Of a stretch of 64,000 nucleotides of DNA, positions 11,427 through 23,795 are shown in pieces (position 1 is the stretch's first letter; each line of letters starts with the position of its first letter). Below the pieces are notes generated by a model. The model was given only the letters and a program-made list of their open reading frames with translations. It did no database searches and was not told the DNA's origin. Origin of the DNA: Bryoerythrophyllum caledonicum. Its lineage: Eukaryota > Streptophyta > Bryopsida > Pottiales > Pottiaceae. Where the stretch lies: NCBI GenBank assembly GCA_963971425.1, contig OZ020517.1:11224501-11288500 (forward strand). Reading direction: 5' to 3'. A program made the position numbers and the translations under genes.

Positions 11427-11575
11427 AGAGCACGAGAGGGGAGGAATAGTCTGGATCGAGAAGGGAACTCCAGCCCGGACCGAGCACGAGAGGGGAGGAA
11501 TAGTCTGGGTCGAGAAGGGAACTCCAGCCCGGACCGAGCACGAGAAGGGAGGAATAGTCTGGGTCAAATAGGGAG
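11427..11575 (+). repeat. ~54-bp tandem repeat, 2.7 units
   Basis: The phrases cacgagaggggaggaatagt and gaactccagcccggaccgag recur at a steady interval. Shorter versions of cccggacc(a/g)agca are scattered from 10735 to 11070. The array is part of the non-coding leader of the insertion. Confidence 0.8.
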
Positions 11576-11687
11576 CTCCAACCGGAAAGAAGGAGGGGTC
11601 TTATCAGAGAGAGAAAGTCACTTAAGTTCTAGGGGTGTTCACCCGAGGGTCCTTCTCCTTCATGTGCTTAGACCGGTCCGTGCAAAC

Positions 11688-13662
11688 ATGAACTCAGGCA
11701 ACCCAACCACTTCTACTGCCAAGGATATCTCCCCTCTGGTTCCCAAGGACCCTCTCGAACTCACGAAATTAAAGGAGGATCTCCTTCGCATGGGGTGTTA
11801 TGCTCTCCTGGACTTTTATTGGGGTTTTTGTATAGAGTCCACCTTGAGAGAACTTAGACAAGATCCTTTACCCACACCAGAAGGAGATAGCATCAGGGCT
11901 TGCCCAGATCGGTGGACTATGGGAAGATGGCAGGAGGTATATGGTTTTCCAAGACGAGGGGCAGGATTGACGAGTTTGAAGAAGGAGGAGTATGCTAAGG
12001 GGAGATTTGGCACCAAGGACGCCAAGAGTGGTTATGCTCTACAAGATTGTTTGGACCCCCGAGCCAAGAGGATATTCTCATTCCTAGTACCCATCCTACA
12101 CCCTGAAAAACCTACCCGAGTCAGAGTCACCCTCGCCAATACCGTGTATGGGTCCTACCTTGGAGAAAGAACGATGAATTGGGCCATCATCATCAAGGAG
12201 GTGGTGCTCAGATTAGTAAAGGGCATCAACAACACTAAATGCTCCCTGATCTGTCCTTTTTTGATCCATCTCTATCATCACTTCAAGGAAACCACTCCTG
12301 AAGAAGACATTGCGTATAGGACACAACTCATGTTGAAGAAGTTTGAAGGGACGGAGTCGGAGTCTGAGCCAGGATCGGAAGGAGGTAGCAGTTCATCACA
12401 ATCCAAGGAGGAAGTTGTGCCACCACCCAAGCGAGAGAAACAGAGGCAAGGCGGAGCACCTGCCACCCGGACCCGAGCGGCCATCCGTGCCGCAACCTCG
12501 GGACCAGCTCAGCTCGGAGGGAAGACTTACCCAGCCTCTGAGTTACTAGAGGCCCTTAGGGTATATGTGGAGGACGTGGGCATGTGAGCGGCTTGGTGGG
12601 TAATCGGATAATCCTCCACGTGAGGGATTGGTTGCCGCGGTCAAAGAAAGGACTCGAGGGGTTGGGGACCTCCACATCATGGAGCAGAGGGTCCACTGAC
12701 TCACCTTGGATGCAACCAAGATGAAGAGTCGGGCCTTGGAGGCGGAGGGTAATTGCAGGGAGGCTCTTCTACCAGCCAACGCCTCGGCAGCAGCATTATA
12801 GCAGGTGGAAGAGGCGTTACACTTTCCGGTGGATGCAATAGCAAAAGCCAAGATATTTGATGCCAAGTTGAAGAGAGATGGTCATATCTCCAGCAAACGG
12901 GTGATTGCTTTCATGGTAGAGCAAACCGTTAAGTTGGAGGAAGCTTATGCTAACATGAGGTTGTTGGTGAGCAACCTCACTCACAACCTTCTCAAATTTG
13001 CGAAGGATTCTAACAGTTCAGATAAGGATAGAGATTTGGGCTCGGAGACCAATCCCAAGGAGCATGGCTTAGGTGATCACGACTCACGGAAGGAGAAGGA
13101 AGTGGTGGACCTCGACAGCCCAGATTTGCCCCCGCAAATCCCAAGTTTAAGGGTACCGGCAGGACCGTCCCCTTCGGAGGTCACCAACCAGATGCAGAGC
13201 GGTTGGAAGGAACGTTGGAGTGTTGCAACGGAGCCTCCACTTCCCGTGCGTCCTCACCACTTGTCACACCATGACCCCTCTCATACTACACCAATTGTGG
13301 CCCCTTTGCAAAGCGGATTCCACCTGGGAAAGACCGTAAGTGAGAGCTCCTCTTACTTGTACACTCCAAGTCCAATATCCGGACAGGTTGTCATCGTGGA
13401 AACCCCGAGTCAAGTATCGGGCCTCCCGATACGCTCCGGACTTCATCCGGGCATGACTGCCGTTCCACTCACTCCAGATCGTCCGGGTACCTCCCTGCCT
13501 ACAAGGGAAACCTTACCAAGGGCAAGTCCTGCCCACCCACGCCTTCTACGGAGGGGTTGGCACCCTTGGTGGCCCTTGCACCGGCTGCACCCACCCCGAC
13601 TTCAAGCCGGAGTTCCAAGAAGCTCAAGAGGAGGGAGGAACGGAAGAGACTCGAGGAGTTAG
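11688..13662 (+). pseudogene. Gag-like ORF1 of the nested retroelement, broken
   Basis: The first block is an open frame from ATG 11688 to TGA 12587, 299 residues. A helical N-terminal part (KLKEDLLRMGCYALLDFYWG) and a central region (VRVTLANTVYGSYLGERTMN) precede an acidic, Ser/Glu-rich then Arg-rich tail. The pattern recalls the ORF1 or plant-mobile-like proteins of plant retroelements; this is by impression only. A second block in another frame, about 12635-13662, has two internal stops (TGA near 12700, TAG near 12800), an Ala/Glu-rich likely coiled coil and a Pro-rich tail. One frameshift therefore separates the blocks. No CCHC zinc knuckle was seen. It probably once encoded a structural particle-like protein. 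Confidence 0.5.
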
Positions 13663-15026
13663 CTCGGAAGTAGGCCAAGATCTTAGTTAGTAGGTCACTG
13701 TTCAGTCCGGGATTTGGCCCTTGGTTGACTTTGGTTTGGACTTGATTTTGCCTTGGATTTTGTGTAATAAGTGACCTCTGACGGTGTACGTCGTGTGGAG
13801 TGGCTGCACCGCCGCCAAGACTAGTCAATGTCACCGTTAGAAGGTATCGATGAGTTTGGACTCTTGTATGAGTCGTTTGCGGTATAAGAGAGGAGTCTCG
13901 TGGCACTTCACTTCACTGCTTGATGTGTGTATTTGCTTTCAGTTTAATTCTAAACCTACGCTCTGAGAAGACCTTCAATGGTTGGAGAGCTCGGATTGTA
14001 TACATGACTGTGAGTGCCATTTCAAGTAGTCCACTCTTCAAGTCTATACTAGTTGTCTAATCATTGCTCCTTTGTTCCATCAAGTAGATTAGTCCGAGTG
14101 GATGGGAATTAGAGCTGAGGTGAGAAGATAGCTAGTAAGGGCGTGACTCCAACTCTAACCGTACAGTTGTTTCCTTGTTCCATCAAGTAGATTAGTTGGG
14201 GTGGATGGAAATAACAGGTGAGATTGTATGTGTCTAGGGAAGGACGAGGGGGGAGTGACGGATGTGTAAGGGTCATAGTGAGTCTTCAGTGATCTTCCAA
14301 CGTACCGGTTGGTGTCGGTTGTGAAGACTCGTATCATTCCTTGAAATATCCTACCTCCAGCCGCATCGGATGTGGAAGGAGAGTGAGAGGAGGACGGATA
14401 GTGGGCGGGTAGGCCCCTTGCTCATTTACATTACGCCACTCGTAGTTTTGGAAACATGGGCCTAACACCCCTGAGAGGGGGTCCTAGTGACACCATAACC
14501 ATCCAAGGGAGTGAGTAGAGTTAGAATGAGAGAATGGGAGAAAGAGTAACTGTTACTTGTGTCAAACGCTAGAATCTCTTTGAGTCCACGGACTACCGTC
14601 CGTGGTGATATACTCTTTATCCGGGTACTCGTGTACTCCGGACGTTTATAGTGTGCATAGTTGTAAAGATAACCCCCTTCTCTAAACTAGGACTCCGGAC
14701 CAAGTAGGATCCTACCCGAAGGTCTCTACCTTCTGAGCCAAGTAGGATCCTACCCGAAGGTCCCTACCTTCCGAGCCAAGTAGGCTCCTACCCGGGGAAA
14801 AACACTCGTACGGGGAGTCGGGTGGTGGATGTAGATAACGCTCAGGCGTTGTAATCTAACCCTTTTCCTTTCTTTCCTTTGATGTAATTATTGTGATATA
14901 AGTAACATTGTGTACATATAAACTGGTTGTTAGTCGTTGTAGCTCTCGGTGATTCTCTGTGGGAACGATTACCTTAAGGGTATCTTTGTGTTAAGATGTG
15001 AATACTTGCCAACACGTACTACGGCA
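13663..15026 (+). other. 3' non-coding part of the nested insertion
   Basis: No ORF is supported. A phrase around ttccatcaagtagattagt occurs twice (about 14074 and 14178). A ~40-bp unit containing caagtaggatcctacccg is repeated three times at about 14700-14800. A small perfect stem, tccacggac/gtccgtgg, lies near 14584. No second copy of the 10477-10700 leader is visible, so a 3' LTR could not be shown. Confidence 0.5.
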
Positions 15027-15873
15027 GATGGACGTCAATATTGTTGGAAAAAGAGTGGAGAGCGTCTTTTGGATCACCACGTGCAACCTATAGTCCAATA
15101 TGGGGGAGGAAGCATAATGGTTTGGGGTTGTATGAGTTGGGAAGGAGTTGGCAAGCTTCATTTGATTGAAGGGAAGATGGATAAATATGTATATCGCAAT
15201 ATTTTAGAGACGGAACTTATGGGCACTATACAAGTGCAAGGTTTAGAAGAAGATCATGTTTTGTTTCAACACGACAATGACCCAAAGCACACTGCACATT
15301 ATGTTGTAGATTGGTTGCGTGCTCAAAAGTTTATTACTATTGGGCATCCTCCACAATCACCTGACCTCAATCCAATAGAACATCTTTGGAATGAAGTAAA
15401 TTGTCGTATGAGGAGGTTTGAGAGGAAACCTACCAGAAAAAGTGACTTGTAGGAGAAGATTCAAGAGATTTGATACAACATAGAGGTTGATGTTGTTAGG
15501 AAGTTGATACGCTCTATGCCTCAAAGAGCTCTTGATGTCTACCATGCAAAAGGTGAATATACACGGTGGTAGCGCTTGTGAGTGGTTAAGAGCTAAATCA
15601 TTGAGTGATATAGTTATATTGTGACTTAATATATTGTTTTCAATAGCTGATATACAATAAAATGAATTTGTGCATAAAGAGTTGGACAAGCTTGTTGCAC
15701 ATATGAATTATTGTGTGTTTTTCTAGTTCATACTTTTATTGAAAACTTTGTGTTTTATGCTTGTTGCATCTATATACTCTGATGGTTATATTCTTTCTAT
15801 TTTATGACAATTCATGTGGATGTGGTAGCTAATTTTCTAAAGAAGCTTCTATTGTATAGCTATTTATGCTTGC

Positions 15874-15877
<4 letters not shown>

Positions 15878-15909
<32 letters not shown>

Positions 15910-15930
15910 GTATATATATCTGTATATATA
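15878..15930. repeat. (TA)n microsatellite, right flank of Tc1-B
   Basis: About 15 TA units directly follow the right end of Tc1-B. Further tatatatctg units run to about 15930. Confidence 0.9.
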
Positions 15931-16254
15931 TTTGTACTGTAGGTTATCTTTAGTTAAATTTGAATAGGAGATGGGGTGATTTGATGAAGTCCGCAATTTT
16001 TTGTTTTTGATATGGTTGTTGTCTTCCATTTGTTATTTTATTTTTTATTTTTTTCATTTTGCTTCAGAGTTGTCAAGTTTAGAGCTTAGGTACAATTGGT
16101 AGTTACTAGCGATATGTGGCTTTTTGAAGCATGGAAGTTACTTGTGGTAATAACCTTAGTGATCATGCAAATTTACAAGATCTAATTTCTGTTTGATTTG
16201 GAAGTGTGTATTGTACATGATAACCTTGGGCTATTGGATATTATCATATTTAAC

Positions 16255-17215
16255 TCCTAAATGCCAAAATTACCAAGGTGGGGTTTGCAAATCTTGGACA
16301 CGTACTTATGGTTGCAATACATATAAACATTTGCATATATGTATATATATGCAATTCTTGAAATTTTGTATCCGAATGCAAGAAGATAAGAGGTCCCTAG
16401 GAGTATAGTTTTTATTTCCATTAGACCTATGGAAAATTCAAGAAACATTATGCCATCTTGATCCCTATATGACAAAAGTCTTGTGGTGGGTGATATTCTA
16501 CTACACCCTGTACACTTTTGGCAAAAACAGAGAATTTGATTAAAATTTGAAAAAAAATAAAATTACATTTTGGTTGATCGGTGGTAGAAGTTAGCTTGAT
16601 TTTACATGTAGACCCAATTTTTTTGTTATTTGATGCCTTGTACAAGGAATGTTTAATAAATGCTAAACTTGAAAGGAGGGACATTGTGACACTAAAAATT
16701 CCTAATTTTGAGTTTACAGTTATTTCAACAACGAACTAATTGAACAAAAATTATACCTACATGTACAATCTTGTTAATTTAATCTTCCAATCAACAAAAG
16801 TGAATTTTTTTTTTGAAAAATTTATTTATAGAATTCCCGGTTTTTAGTGATTTTAGCGAATAAAACCAAATATTGATTACAAATGGCAAATTGCCCTTGG
16901 CCCTAGGATCCATTAGTTATGTCAATCATTCCTCCATATTCAATAATGTAATTTTAAAAATTTATATACCCTTAAAATAAATTTAAAAATAGAGTTTTTT
17001 TTTCCAATTTTGTCACATTGAGATACCAAAAATGGGGTAGTCTAGTAGAATATCACCCTAGCGGGCTTTTGCAAATATTTTGTACATATCCATGGTTGCA
17101 GTTTATATTTACAGTTCTAGAAATTTTGTACAAAGATGCAAGCCTCAAGATGAACATGGGAATATAATTTTCATTCTCATCAAACCTTTAGAAAATTGGT
17201 TATGCCATGTGAAAG
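16255..17215. repeat. Dispersed repeat D, two direct copies
   Basis: The segment at about 16260-16460 (gccaaaattaccaag .. tgcaaat .. tggttgcaat .. gaaattttgta .. gcaag) recurs at about 17030-17215 in the same order. Between them is plain AT-rich sequence. No gene is seen from 15.93 to 24.47 kb. Confidence 0.5.
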
Positions 17216-17229
17216 AAAAACTTCTTGAG

Positions 17230-19215
17230 TGCAGGTATGGCAAGCATGCCTAAAAACTTTGCTAGGATAGTCTAATAAATTTGAGATATTCAATACTAGC
17301 AAGTAATATTGTTTCCTTTCAAATTGTCAAAAAAAATATCTTGTCTTTAGCGAAAAATATCATATTAACCCAAGTCAAACATTTTCACACATTGTCATAC
17401 ATTGTTAGGCAACGTATCTAAGAAACTTCTTCTTATACACATAAAATTTAGAGATCACTATATTTTTCACTTTTTACTTTTTCCACAACAATATATGGTG
17501 TTAACCTTCTTATCAACTATTTGGATCATCAATCTCAAACATATTAAGTTCACAAAAATTTGAACTTCCACTCCTTGTACAATTGTTTTGAATATGCTAC
17601 ACCCCTTCTTTACCTCTAAAAATTGGTATACAATGATCTAATATCATGCTTAACATGATGGTAATGTATAAACCATACTTCGTGGATGAAACACTATAAT
17701 CATTCAATCCATGCGATCAAATTTATGAAATTTTTTTAGTATGGTACCCAATAAGTTTGAATTAAGATCCTACATGTAAACACTGGAAATAAAACACTTC
17801 AAAACTGTTGATTCTATTGAGTTCAAATTAAAAAAAACGTGAATTGGCAATTTTTGAACCTCCACTCCTTGCACAATCTATTTGAATATGCTACAGCCCC
17901 TCTCTACCTCTAAAAATTGGTGTCCAAGGAATTAGTATCATGCTTAACCCCTAAATTTCCAAGAGTCCCCTCGGGGGACTCTAGAAGGTTCGGGCAAGTA
18001 CCTCGTATGTCAATTTATAACATTATTTTTTGAAATTTTTACAGTAGATGGACATTACTAAAAGCTTTGTGTGAGTCTAATTTGTTTCCTAAAAATGACA
18101 TTTTATGAAAAATTTATAGGGTTTTGAAGTTCAAATAGGGAGAGTCCGCAAGTCGGGCAACTCCAAAAACTTTTACTATGACACTCTATTGAATGTGAGA
18201 TTTTTCAGTGTTAGCTAATAATATTATTTCGTTTCGTATTGTCAAAAAAAATCTCTTGGCTTTAGTGAAAAAAAAAGCATATGAATCCAAGTCAAACATT
18301 TTCATTCATTATTGCACATTGTCGAACAAGGTACCAAAAAAACTTCTTCTTTTTTCACATAAAACTTCATGATCAACATAGTTTTTACTCTTTATTTTTT
18401 CCGCAGCATTATGTGGTGTAAACCTTCTTATTGACCATTTGGATTCTCATTCTACAACATATTAAGTTCACAAAAAAATATAATGCAAATTGATAGTTTT
18501 TGAACCTCCACTCCTTGCACAATTTTTTTGAATATGCTACACCCTTTCTCTACCTCTAATAATTGGAGTACAAGGAACTAATATCATGCTCAACGTGATG
18601 GAAATGGATTTAGACCTTGTGTAGTGCAAAAATTTGATACCAAGTGAAGTCAAAGTCTGTTGATCTTCTAAACGCAGGGAAGAAAATGACCCTTTTCTGT
18701 ACTTCAAACACTATAATATTACAATCCGTGCGGTCAAACTTTATGAATTTTTTTGAGTAAGTTACTCAATAAGTCCTAATTGAGATCCTATGGTTAAAAC
18801 TAGAAGTAAAAGTTTTTTGTTTTGTCCTTACTCATTGCACTAAAACGGACAGTTTTGAAGTGTTTTTGGTGTGAAATTATCAAAGAAATTTAGGGGTTAG
18901 AATGATGGTAATGAAGATAGGCCTTGTGTGGTGCATAAATTTGACACCAAGTGAAGTCAAAGTCTTTTTATCCACTCAATGCAGGGAAGAAAATAAATTG
19001 TTTTCACTACTTTAAACACTATCATTTATCAATCCGTGCGGTCAAAGTTTATGAATTTTTGTGATTATGTTACTTAATAATTCTTTATGAAAATACTACG
19101 GTCAAAACTAGAAATAAAAGTGTTGTTTCCTTCCTTTCTCATTGCACTAGAAACAACATTTTTGAATGATTTTTTGTATGAAATTGTCAAGAACTTTTAG
19201 GGACTAATTGTAGAT
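17230..19215. repeat. Cluster of diverged family B copies
   Basis: Two near-complete units and one partial lie head to tail. Recurring phrases are caagtcaaacattttcacac, ccactccttgcacaat, gaatatgctacaccc, tagaccttgtgtagtgc and gaagtcaaagtctg. One unit begins near 17947 with ttaacccctaaatttcc and ends near 18900 with aatttaggggttag. No unit has an ORF. Confidence 0.65.
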
Positions 19216-20209
19216 CCTAATATGATACAAATACAAATATTTGAAATTAGATATATGAATAATATTAATTAGCAGTTGAAAGTAGAAAATTAAATTTATA
19301 TCTTACCCCTTGGCACGTTCCACTTCAATAATTTATCAGATAATCATTGATTTTATATATAAAATGTTTTGTTTAAGGTCGCCAAAAATTGGCCCTTATT
19401 CCTTATTATATGGATAGCATGTCATATTAAACATTACCCATGTGACAATCTTTCCTCCCTGATTGATTATTATACTATTATTCATCTATTGGGCAAATGC
19501 CATTGAATGAACTCAAAATTGGGGCAATCAAGCATCACATTGATGCTATTTACTTTGAAAGGCTCACCAATTGTTCATTTCTCTTGAGTCTTATCTCTAG
19601 GTTAATAAATTTACAAAACTTCCAAATTTTGCATACAAAATCGTAGTAAACTGGTTATAAATGATGCAAATCAAATTTAGATTCAGAAGGTAAGATAGAC
19701 TAAACTATTATAATGTCTAAGTAATATAAATTAATGAATTGTTATCAGTTTATTTTTAAAATTTTATTTTTAAAACATAAATACTACATATGAATGTTTT
19801 TTACTAAAATAACCTTCAACTAAAAAATGTAAAAAGAATCCTTTAAAAGCATATTTACACCAAAAAATGTCATGTAAAATGTCTATATATCCAAAAATGG
19901 CCTTACATTGTCAAATGACCATACTTTTGCAATAAAAATTGAATCCAAAACTCAATCACTATGTATAAAAATGCTTGTAAAAAAGTTTCAAAACATCTCG
20001 GATTGAGTTGAGATATTTACAAGATAAATTTGATTTTAATTGAAATTTAATACAAAAAATTTCATTAAAATTTGATGGTGGATGAAGTAGAAACACCTCT
20101 TTCAAGATTTAGTCAACTCATGTGTCAAAAAACCACATTTGGCGCTTCAAATTATACCAATTAAAGTAAATTTTTTAATTTAAAATAACTTCGACTTAGA
20201 TTAAATCAT

Positions 20210-20570
20210 ATTAATACCTAAATTTCTTTGCCAAATTCACACCAAAAACACTTTAAAGCTGCTTATTTTAGTGCAATGAGTAAGGGAGAAACAAAATATT
20301 TTTTCTATTTTTAACCGTAGGATCTTAAGTAAGACTTATCAATTAACATACTCACAAAATTTTATAAACTTTGACCTTACATATTGGAAGATTATAGTTT
20401 TTGAAGTGGAGAAAAAAGTTCATTTTCTTCCATGCGTTTAGTGGATCGGCAGACTTTGACTTCACTTGTGTCAAATTTTTACACTACACAAGGTCTAAAT
20501 CCATTATCACCATGTTAAGAATGATATTAGTTCCTTGTACACCAATTTTTAGAGGTAGACAATGGTTGTA
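20210..20570 (-). repeat. Family B, inverted partial copy
   Basis: It runs in the opposite direction to the 17-19 kb cluster: acctaaatttctttgcc, caccaaaaacactt, actttgacttcacttg, ctacacaaggtctaaatcc, ccaatttttagaggtag. It is truncated at its outer side. Confidence 0.65.
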
Positions 20571-20864
20571 ACATCAACAACGCTGACATGTGAGTGGTGA
20601 GCAATGAGCAATGAGGCTAAATTTAGGCAGGAATATTCCAATTTTTTTTTAAACACTAAAAATATATATTTTTTGGTCCCATTCATGTGGAATTTGCAAG
20701 GTCTCCCATGATAGCTTAGTTGAAAATAGACGTTTATGCTACTTCTTTAGAAGTGAATTGTCAAATTTTTCGTGGTGTTCAGAATAGGATTTGGTTGCAT
20801 GGTGCCCATTTGCTTGACTAAATTGGATGAGCTCTTTGTATGATATGTTTCTTTGATGTACAAA

Positions 20865-21360
20865 GCTTTTAGATTTTCTGGTCACATCTTTGATAGTATT
20901 TTCTAAGATTTTCAAAAAATTTGTGGCAAAAAATGAGCATTTTGGTACCAAAGTGCCCATTTGGGGCTCTTGATTTTATTGGAACTTTAGAGACATGAAT
21001 TTTTAATACAATTGAAGAAGGAATTTGTTTTTGGTACAAAGATGCCTTAGGTTGGGGCTCCTGCAAACCGCATCCATTATTTTAGAAAATATTTCTTAAA
21101 AAAATTCCAAAATTTTTGTGGGGGGAAATAAGGTACCAAAGTGTCTATTTCAAGCTTCCCATTTTTATTGGAAATCCAGACACATAAAATTTTGCTACAA
21201 TAGAAGGAGAAAGAAGAAGTTTTGGAAAAAGTGAAGTTCGAGGTTTAGGGTTGTTGCAAACCACATCCATTGTTTCAAAGAATATTTTCTAAAATTTCCA
21301 AAAATACCGTGATGCAAAAAGGGCATTTTTGAACCAAAGAGTCTATTTGACACATGAAAA
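20865..21360 (+). repeat. ~190-bp tandem repeat, about 2.6 units
   Basis: Units carry aaaatttttgtggggggaaa-like, gcattttggtaccaaagtg, attggaactttagagacat and gcaaaccgcatccattattt phrases at a steady ~190-bp spacing (about 20880, 21065 and 21255). They are diverged and non-coding. Confidence 0.6.
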
Positions 21361-21916
21361 TATTTCCTGCTTTAGTTTATACATGAAAAAGGAGGCAATA
21401 ACTTGTCATTATAGTATGATCATATTAATAGTAGAAACTTAGAGATCACTATCATGGAGAAGATGATGTATTTCATTGAAGCTCATACTTGGGGCGTGAA
21501 TGAACTTGTTGTCCTTAGAATTCGCTTTGCATAGGAAGCGGTAGACGTAATAAATGTGCTTGCAATTCACCTAGGCTTTTCGTTTACCCAAAGCTCTATT
21601 GCTCACGGTAACAAAGTCTTTGAAAGTGTAGGAAGGGAAGTAACAAAGTGTAATCTGTTATGTCTTTTGATTGGAATAGTTCCTGAAAAGATGGCGATGA
21701 TCATGCCATAACCTCAATATGGACTTCACATATTTAGACTTCATGTCTCTACAACTATCTTCCACGTTAGTATCCCAATAGATGATACACTATGTGACAC
21801 AATATGCGACAACTTGTACCAACACGTTAGACTTATAAATAGCTGTCATCTTGCAAGAACCATCATCAGTTACAGAAGTGGAAAATACCTACTATACTAA
21901 ACTGTATATATTATAG

Positions 21917-22141
21917 TTTAGGTAAGATAACTAAAATTGTAGAATCAAAAGTAAAATTAAATATAACAAAAATAAATGCCACATGTGGCCGCGTCCAATG
22001 GCGTGATATGTGGGTGATACCCGTAGGCCTTTTATTACATCTCTTTGTAGGACGCGGCAACATGTGGCATTTACTTTATTATATTTAATCTTACTTTTAA
22101 TTTTAATTTTAATTTTACAACTTTAGTTATCTTATCTAAAC
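21917..22141. repeat. Foldback (hairpin) element
   Basis: The left arm, about 21917-21996, ends atgccacatgtggccgcgtc, and the right arm, about 22050-22141, is its inverted complement with few mismatches, around a ~53-bp loop. The arm motif gccacatg(t)ggc is shared with the family E repeats next door. Confidence 0.75.
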
Positions 22142-22504
22142 TTACTCTACCCATTAGAGACAATGGACGGGTATATTAGTATATATATATACGAGGTTAT
22201 ATATCCGTTGTACCAACATGGGCGACACGCTTATTAATGAAGTGCTTCTGTGTAGACAACGTTGCATGTGTGCCCACTATTCCCATATATTATATACCAA
22301 CTCTATCAACTACCAACTCTATCTCTAGTTTGTTTTACTTTCTATTCCAAAAGTAGACTTTCTATTCCACTTCTGACTAATCAGAACTTTAGTTCTAGCT
22401 TTATCTTTCTTAAGTTCAGTTGAAGTGTGAGTGCTGCCTCACCCGAGAGCCTCACCCAGAGCCTCATCGAATTCTATTATAGATATAAAAGATATATATA
22501 TATA

Positions 22505-23362
22505 TATATATACTAGTGGACCCCTTGTTGTTCCCAACATGCCAATGATAATCCTTAATAAAGTAAATATATGGCCATTATTTAGATACCCGGATTTTCG
22601 ACGTATGTAAAGTAAAAGTAGCTGGATATTGCCATGTGGCGCATTTGGAAATGCCTAGATACCAGTCCCGTTATTGGATTTGCTCTTTTATAATAGACTA
22701 GTATACCAACCTGTTGTCCCCAATGGATAATGTAAATTTAGGGAAGTTAAGTAAAATTGTAAAGTAAAAGTAAAAGAAATAATAGTAAATGTCACATGTC
22801 CCAGCCTCCTACAGTAAATATTGCCTAGGTATCCCCGGTTTCTGTCACCGGATATGTCCCTTCCTCTTTTACCTAGCTATTGTTGCCTGCAAGAAAGGCA
22901 ATATTAGGGTAGGCCGGCTATTGCCACCTAGCGCAATGGATTGCCTGGGCACCGACCACGTATTGGCCCTTCCTCTTTTATTGTATGTAGTAGAATAGAT
23001 TAGTATACCAACACATTGTTTCCAACGGGTAATGTAAGTTTAGGAAAGTTAACTCAAATTGTAAAAGTAAAAGTAAAAGTTAAAAAATAAAAGTAAATGC
23101 CACATGTTGCCGCTTCCTATAGCGGGTATCACCTAGGTGTCCCTGGTTCCACTGACCGCATATGTCCCTTCCTCTTTTACCTAGCTATTGCCAAATGCCA
23201 AAGAAGGCCAATATCGGGGTAGACTCGATAACTAATCATGGCGCAATGGATTCCTTGGATACCAACTGGGTATTGATACCCTTTTCTTTTACTATATGTA
23301 GTAGATATATATATATCATTAAAAAATATATTAAAAAATATATATATATATAGATGAAAAGA

Positions 23363-23405
<43 letters not shown>

Positions 23406-23795
23406 TAATAAAAGAAGTCCATTACATAATATAATATTTAAGTAAAAGTACTACACTAAAAGTATGAAATCTTCCAAAAGCGTAGATAAGCTTGACCACA
23501 TGCACAGAAAAAAATCAATTCTTTATATATATATATATATATATTTTTTTTGAATCTACTACATGTAATAAAAGATCAAGGCAGATACCCGGTGGTAGAA
23601 ACCTCCAATACCTCGGTGATACCTCCTTCTCTAGGAAGTTAACATGTGGGATATACTTGAATTCTTTTACTTTATTTACCTAGGCAACCCCGGTATCTAA
23701 AGTAAATAACAGGCATATGTTTACTTAAAACTTTATTGGAGATTATCCTTGGCCCATTGGGTACAATGAGTGGTCCACTAGTCTACAATAAATAG
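22505..23795. repeat. Family E repeats with AT microsatellites
   Basis: Repeated units contain (ac)tagtggaccccttgttgt, taaagtaaaagt, gccacatg, ccgggtat-type and cttcctcttttacctagcta phrases, in direct order at 22505-23310 and inverted at about 23655-23795. Related copies are at 39866-40285. AT dinucleotide runs lie at 22495-22511, 23305-23420 and 23522-23548. No gene is present. Confidence 0.55.

Larger units (their letters stand above)
10477..15026 (+). mobile_element. Retroelement-like TG...CA insertion with 5-bp target duplication
   Basis: The sequence gatgg stands on both sides (10472-10476 and 15027-15031) and the element begins tgtcgtaccac and ends tactacggca, as LTR retrotransposons do. 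The Tc1-B reading frame closes perfectly when one gatgg and the insert are ignored, so the boundaries are exact. By eye I find no pair of long terminal repeats, no obvious primer-binding site, and no protease, reverse transcriptase or integrase. The contents are tandem repeats and a gag-like decayed ORF. It is best described as a non-autonomous retroelement or LTR-element derivative. Confidence 0.75.
9992..15572 (+). pseudogene. Tc1-B transposase, split by an insertion
   Basis: The first half runs from ATG 9992 (MAPRRSENDRKT) to the GSDG just after the first catalytic aspartate (FSDESKF), at about 10476. The second half resumes in register at 15032 (RQYCWKK) and continues through the second aspartate (FQHDNDPKH) and glutamate (NPIEHLW) to the YTRW end at 15572. 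Besides the insertion, two in-frame stops break the tail: TAG after KSDL (15450-15452) and TGA after EKIQEI. Both stand where the intact relative Tc1-C has tryptophan codons, so each is a single G-to-A change. The protein resembles the Tc1-C transposase but with many differences, so the two are separate subfamilies. The gene is dead. Confidence 0.92.
9681..15877 (+). mobile_element. Tc1-like transposon Tc1-B, interrupted by a nested insertion
   Basis: The left end (gtgtggcaagcacaagtaat) and the inverted right end near 15852-15877 (gctatttatgcttgccact) are related with a 2-bp indel and several changes. Both lie against (TA)n. Removing the nested 4550-bp insertion and its 5-bp duplication leaves about 1.64 kb, close to the 1667 bp of the intact Tc1-C. 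The termini are short and diverged, so the outer boundaries are less certain than the gene inside. Confidence 0.65.

Noticed and set aside
10722..11571. ORFs of 229 and 163 codons rich in Leu/Val/Cys
   Set aside because: They run through the 18/19-bp tandem array, where frame rotation keeps every frame open; start codons are not conserved.
10477..15026. Complete LTR retrotransposon
   Set aside because: I could not find two matching LTRs, a primer-binding site or pol by eye, so only the TG...CA ends, the target duplication and a gag-like ORF are claimed.
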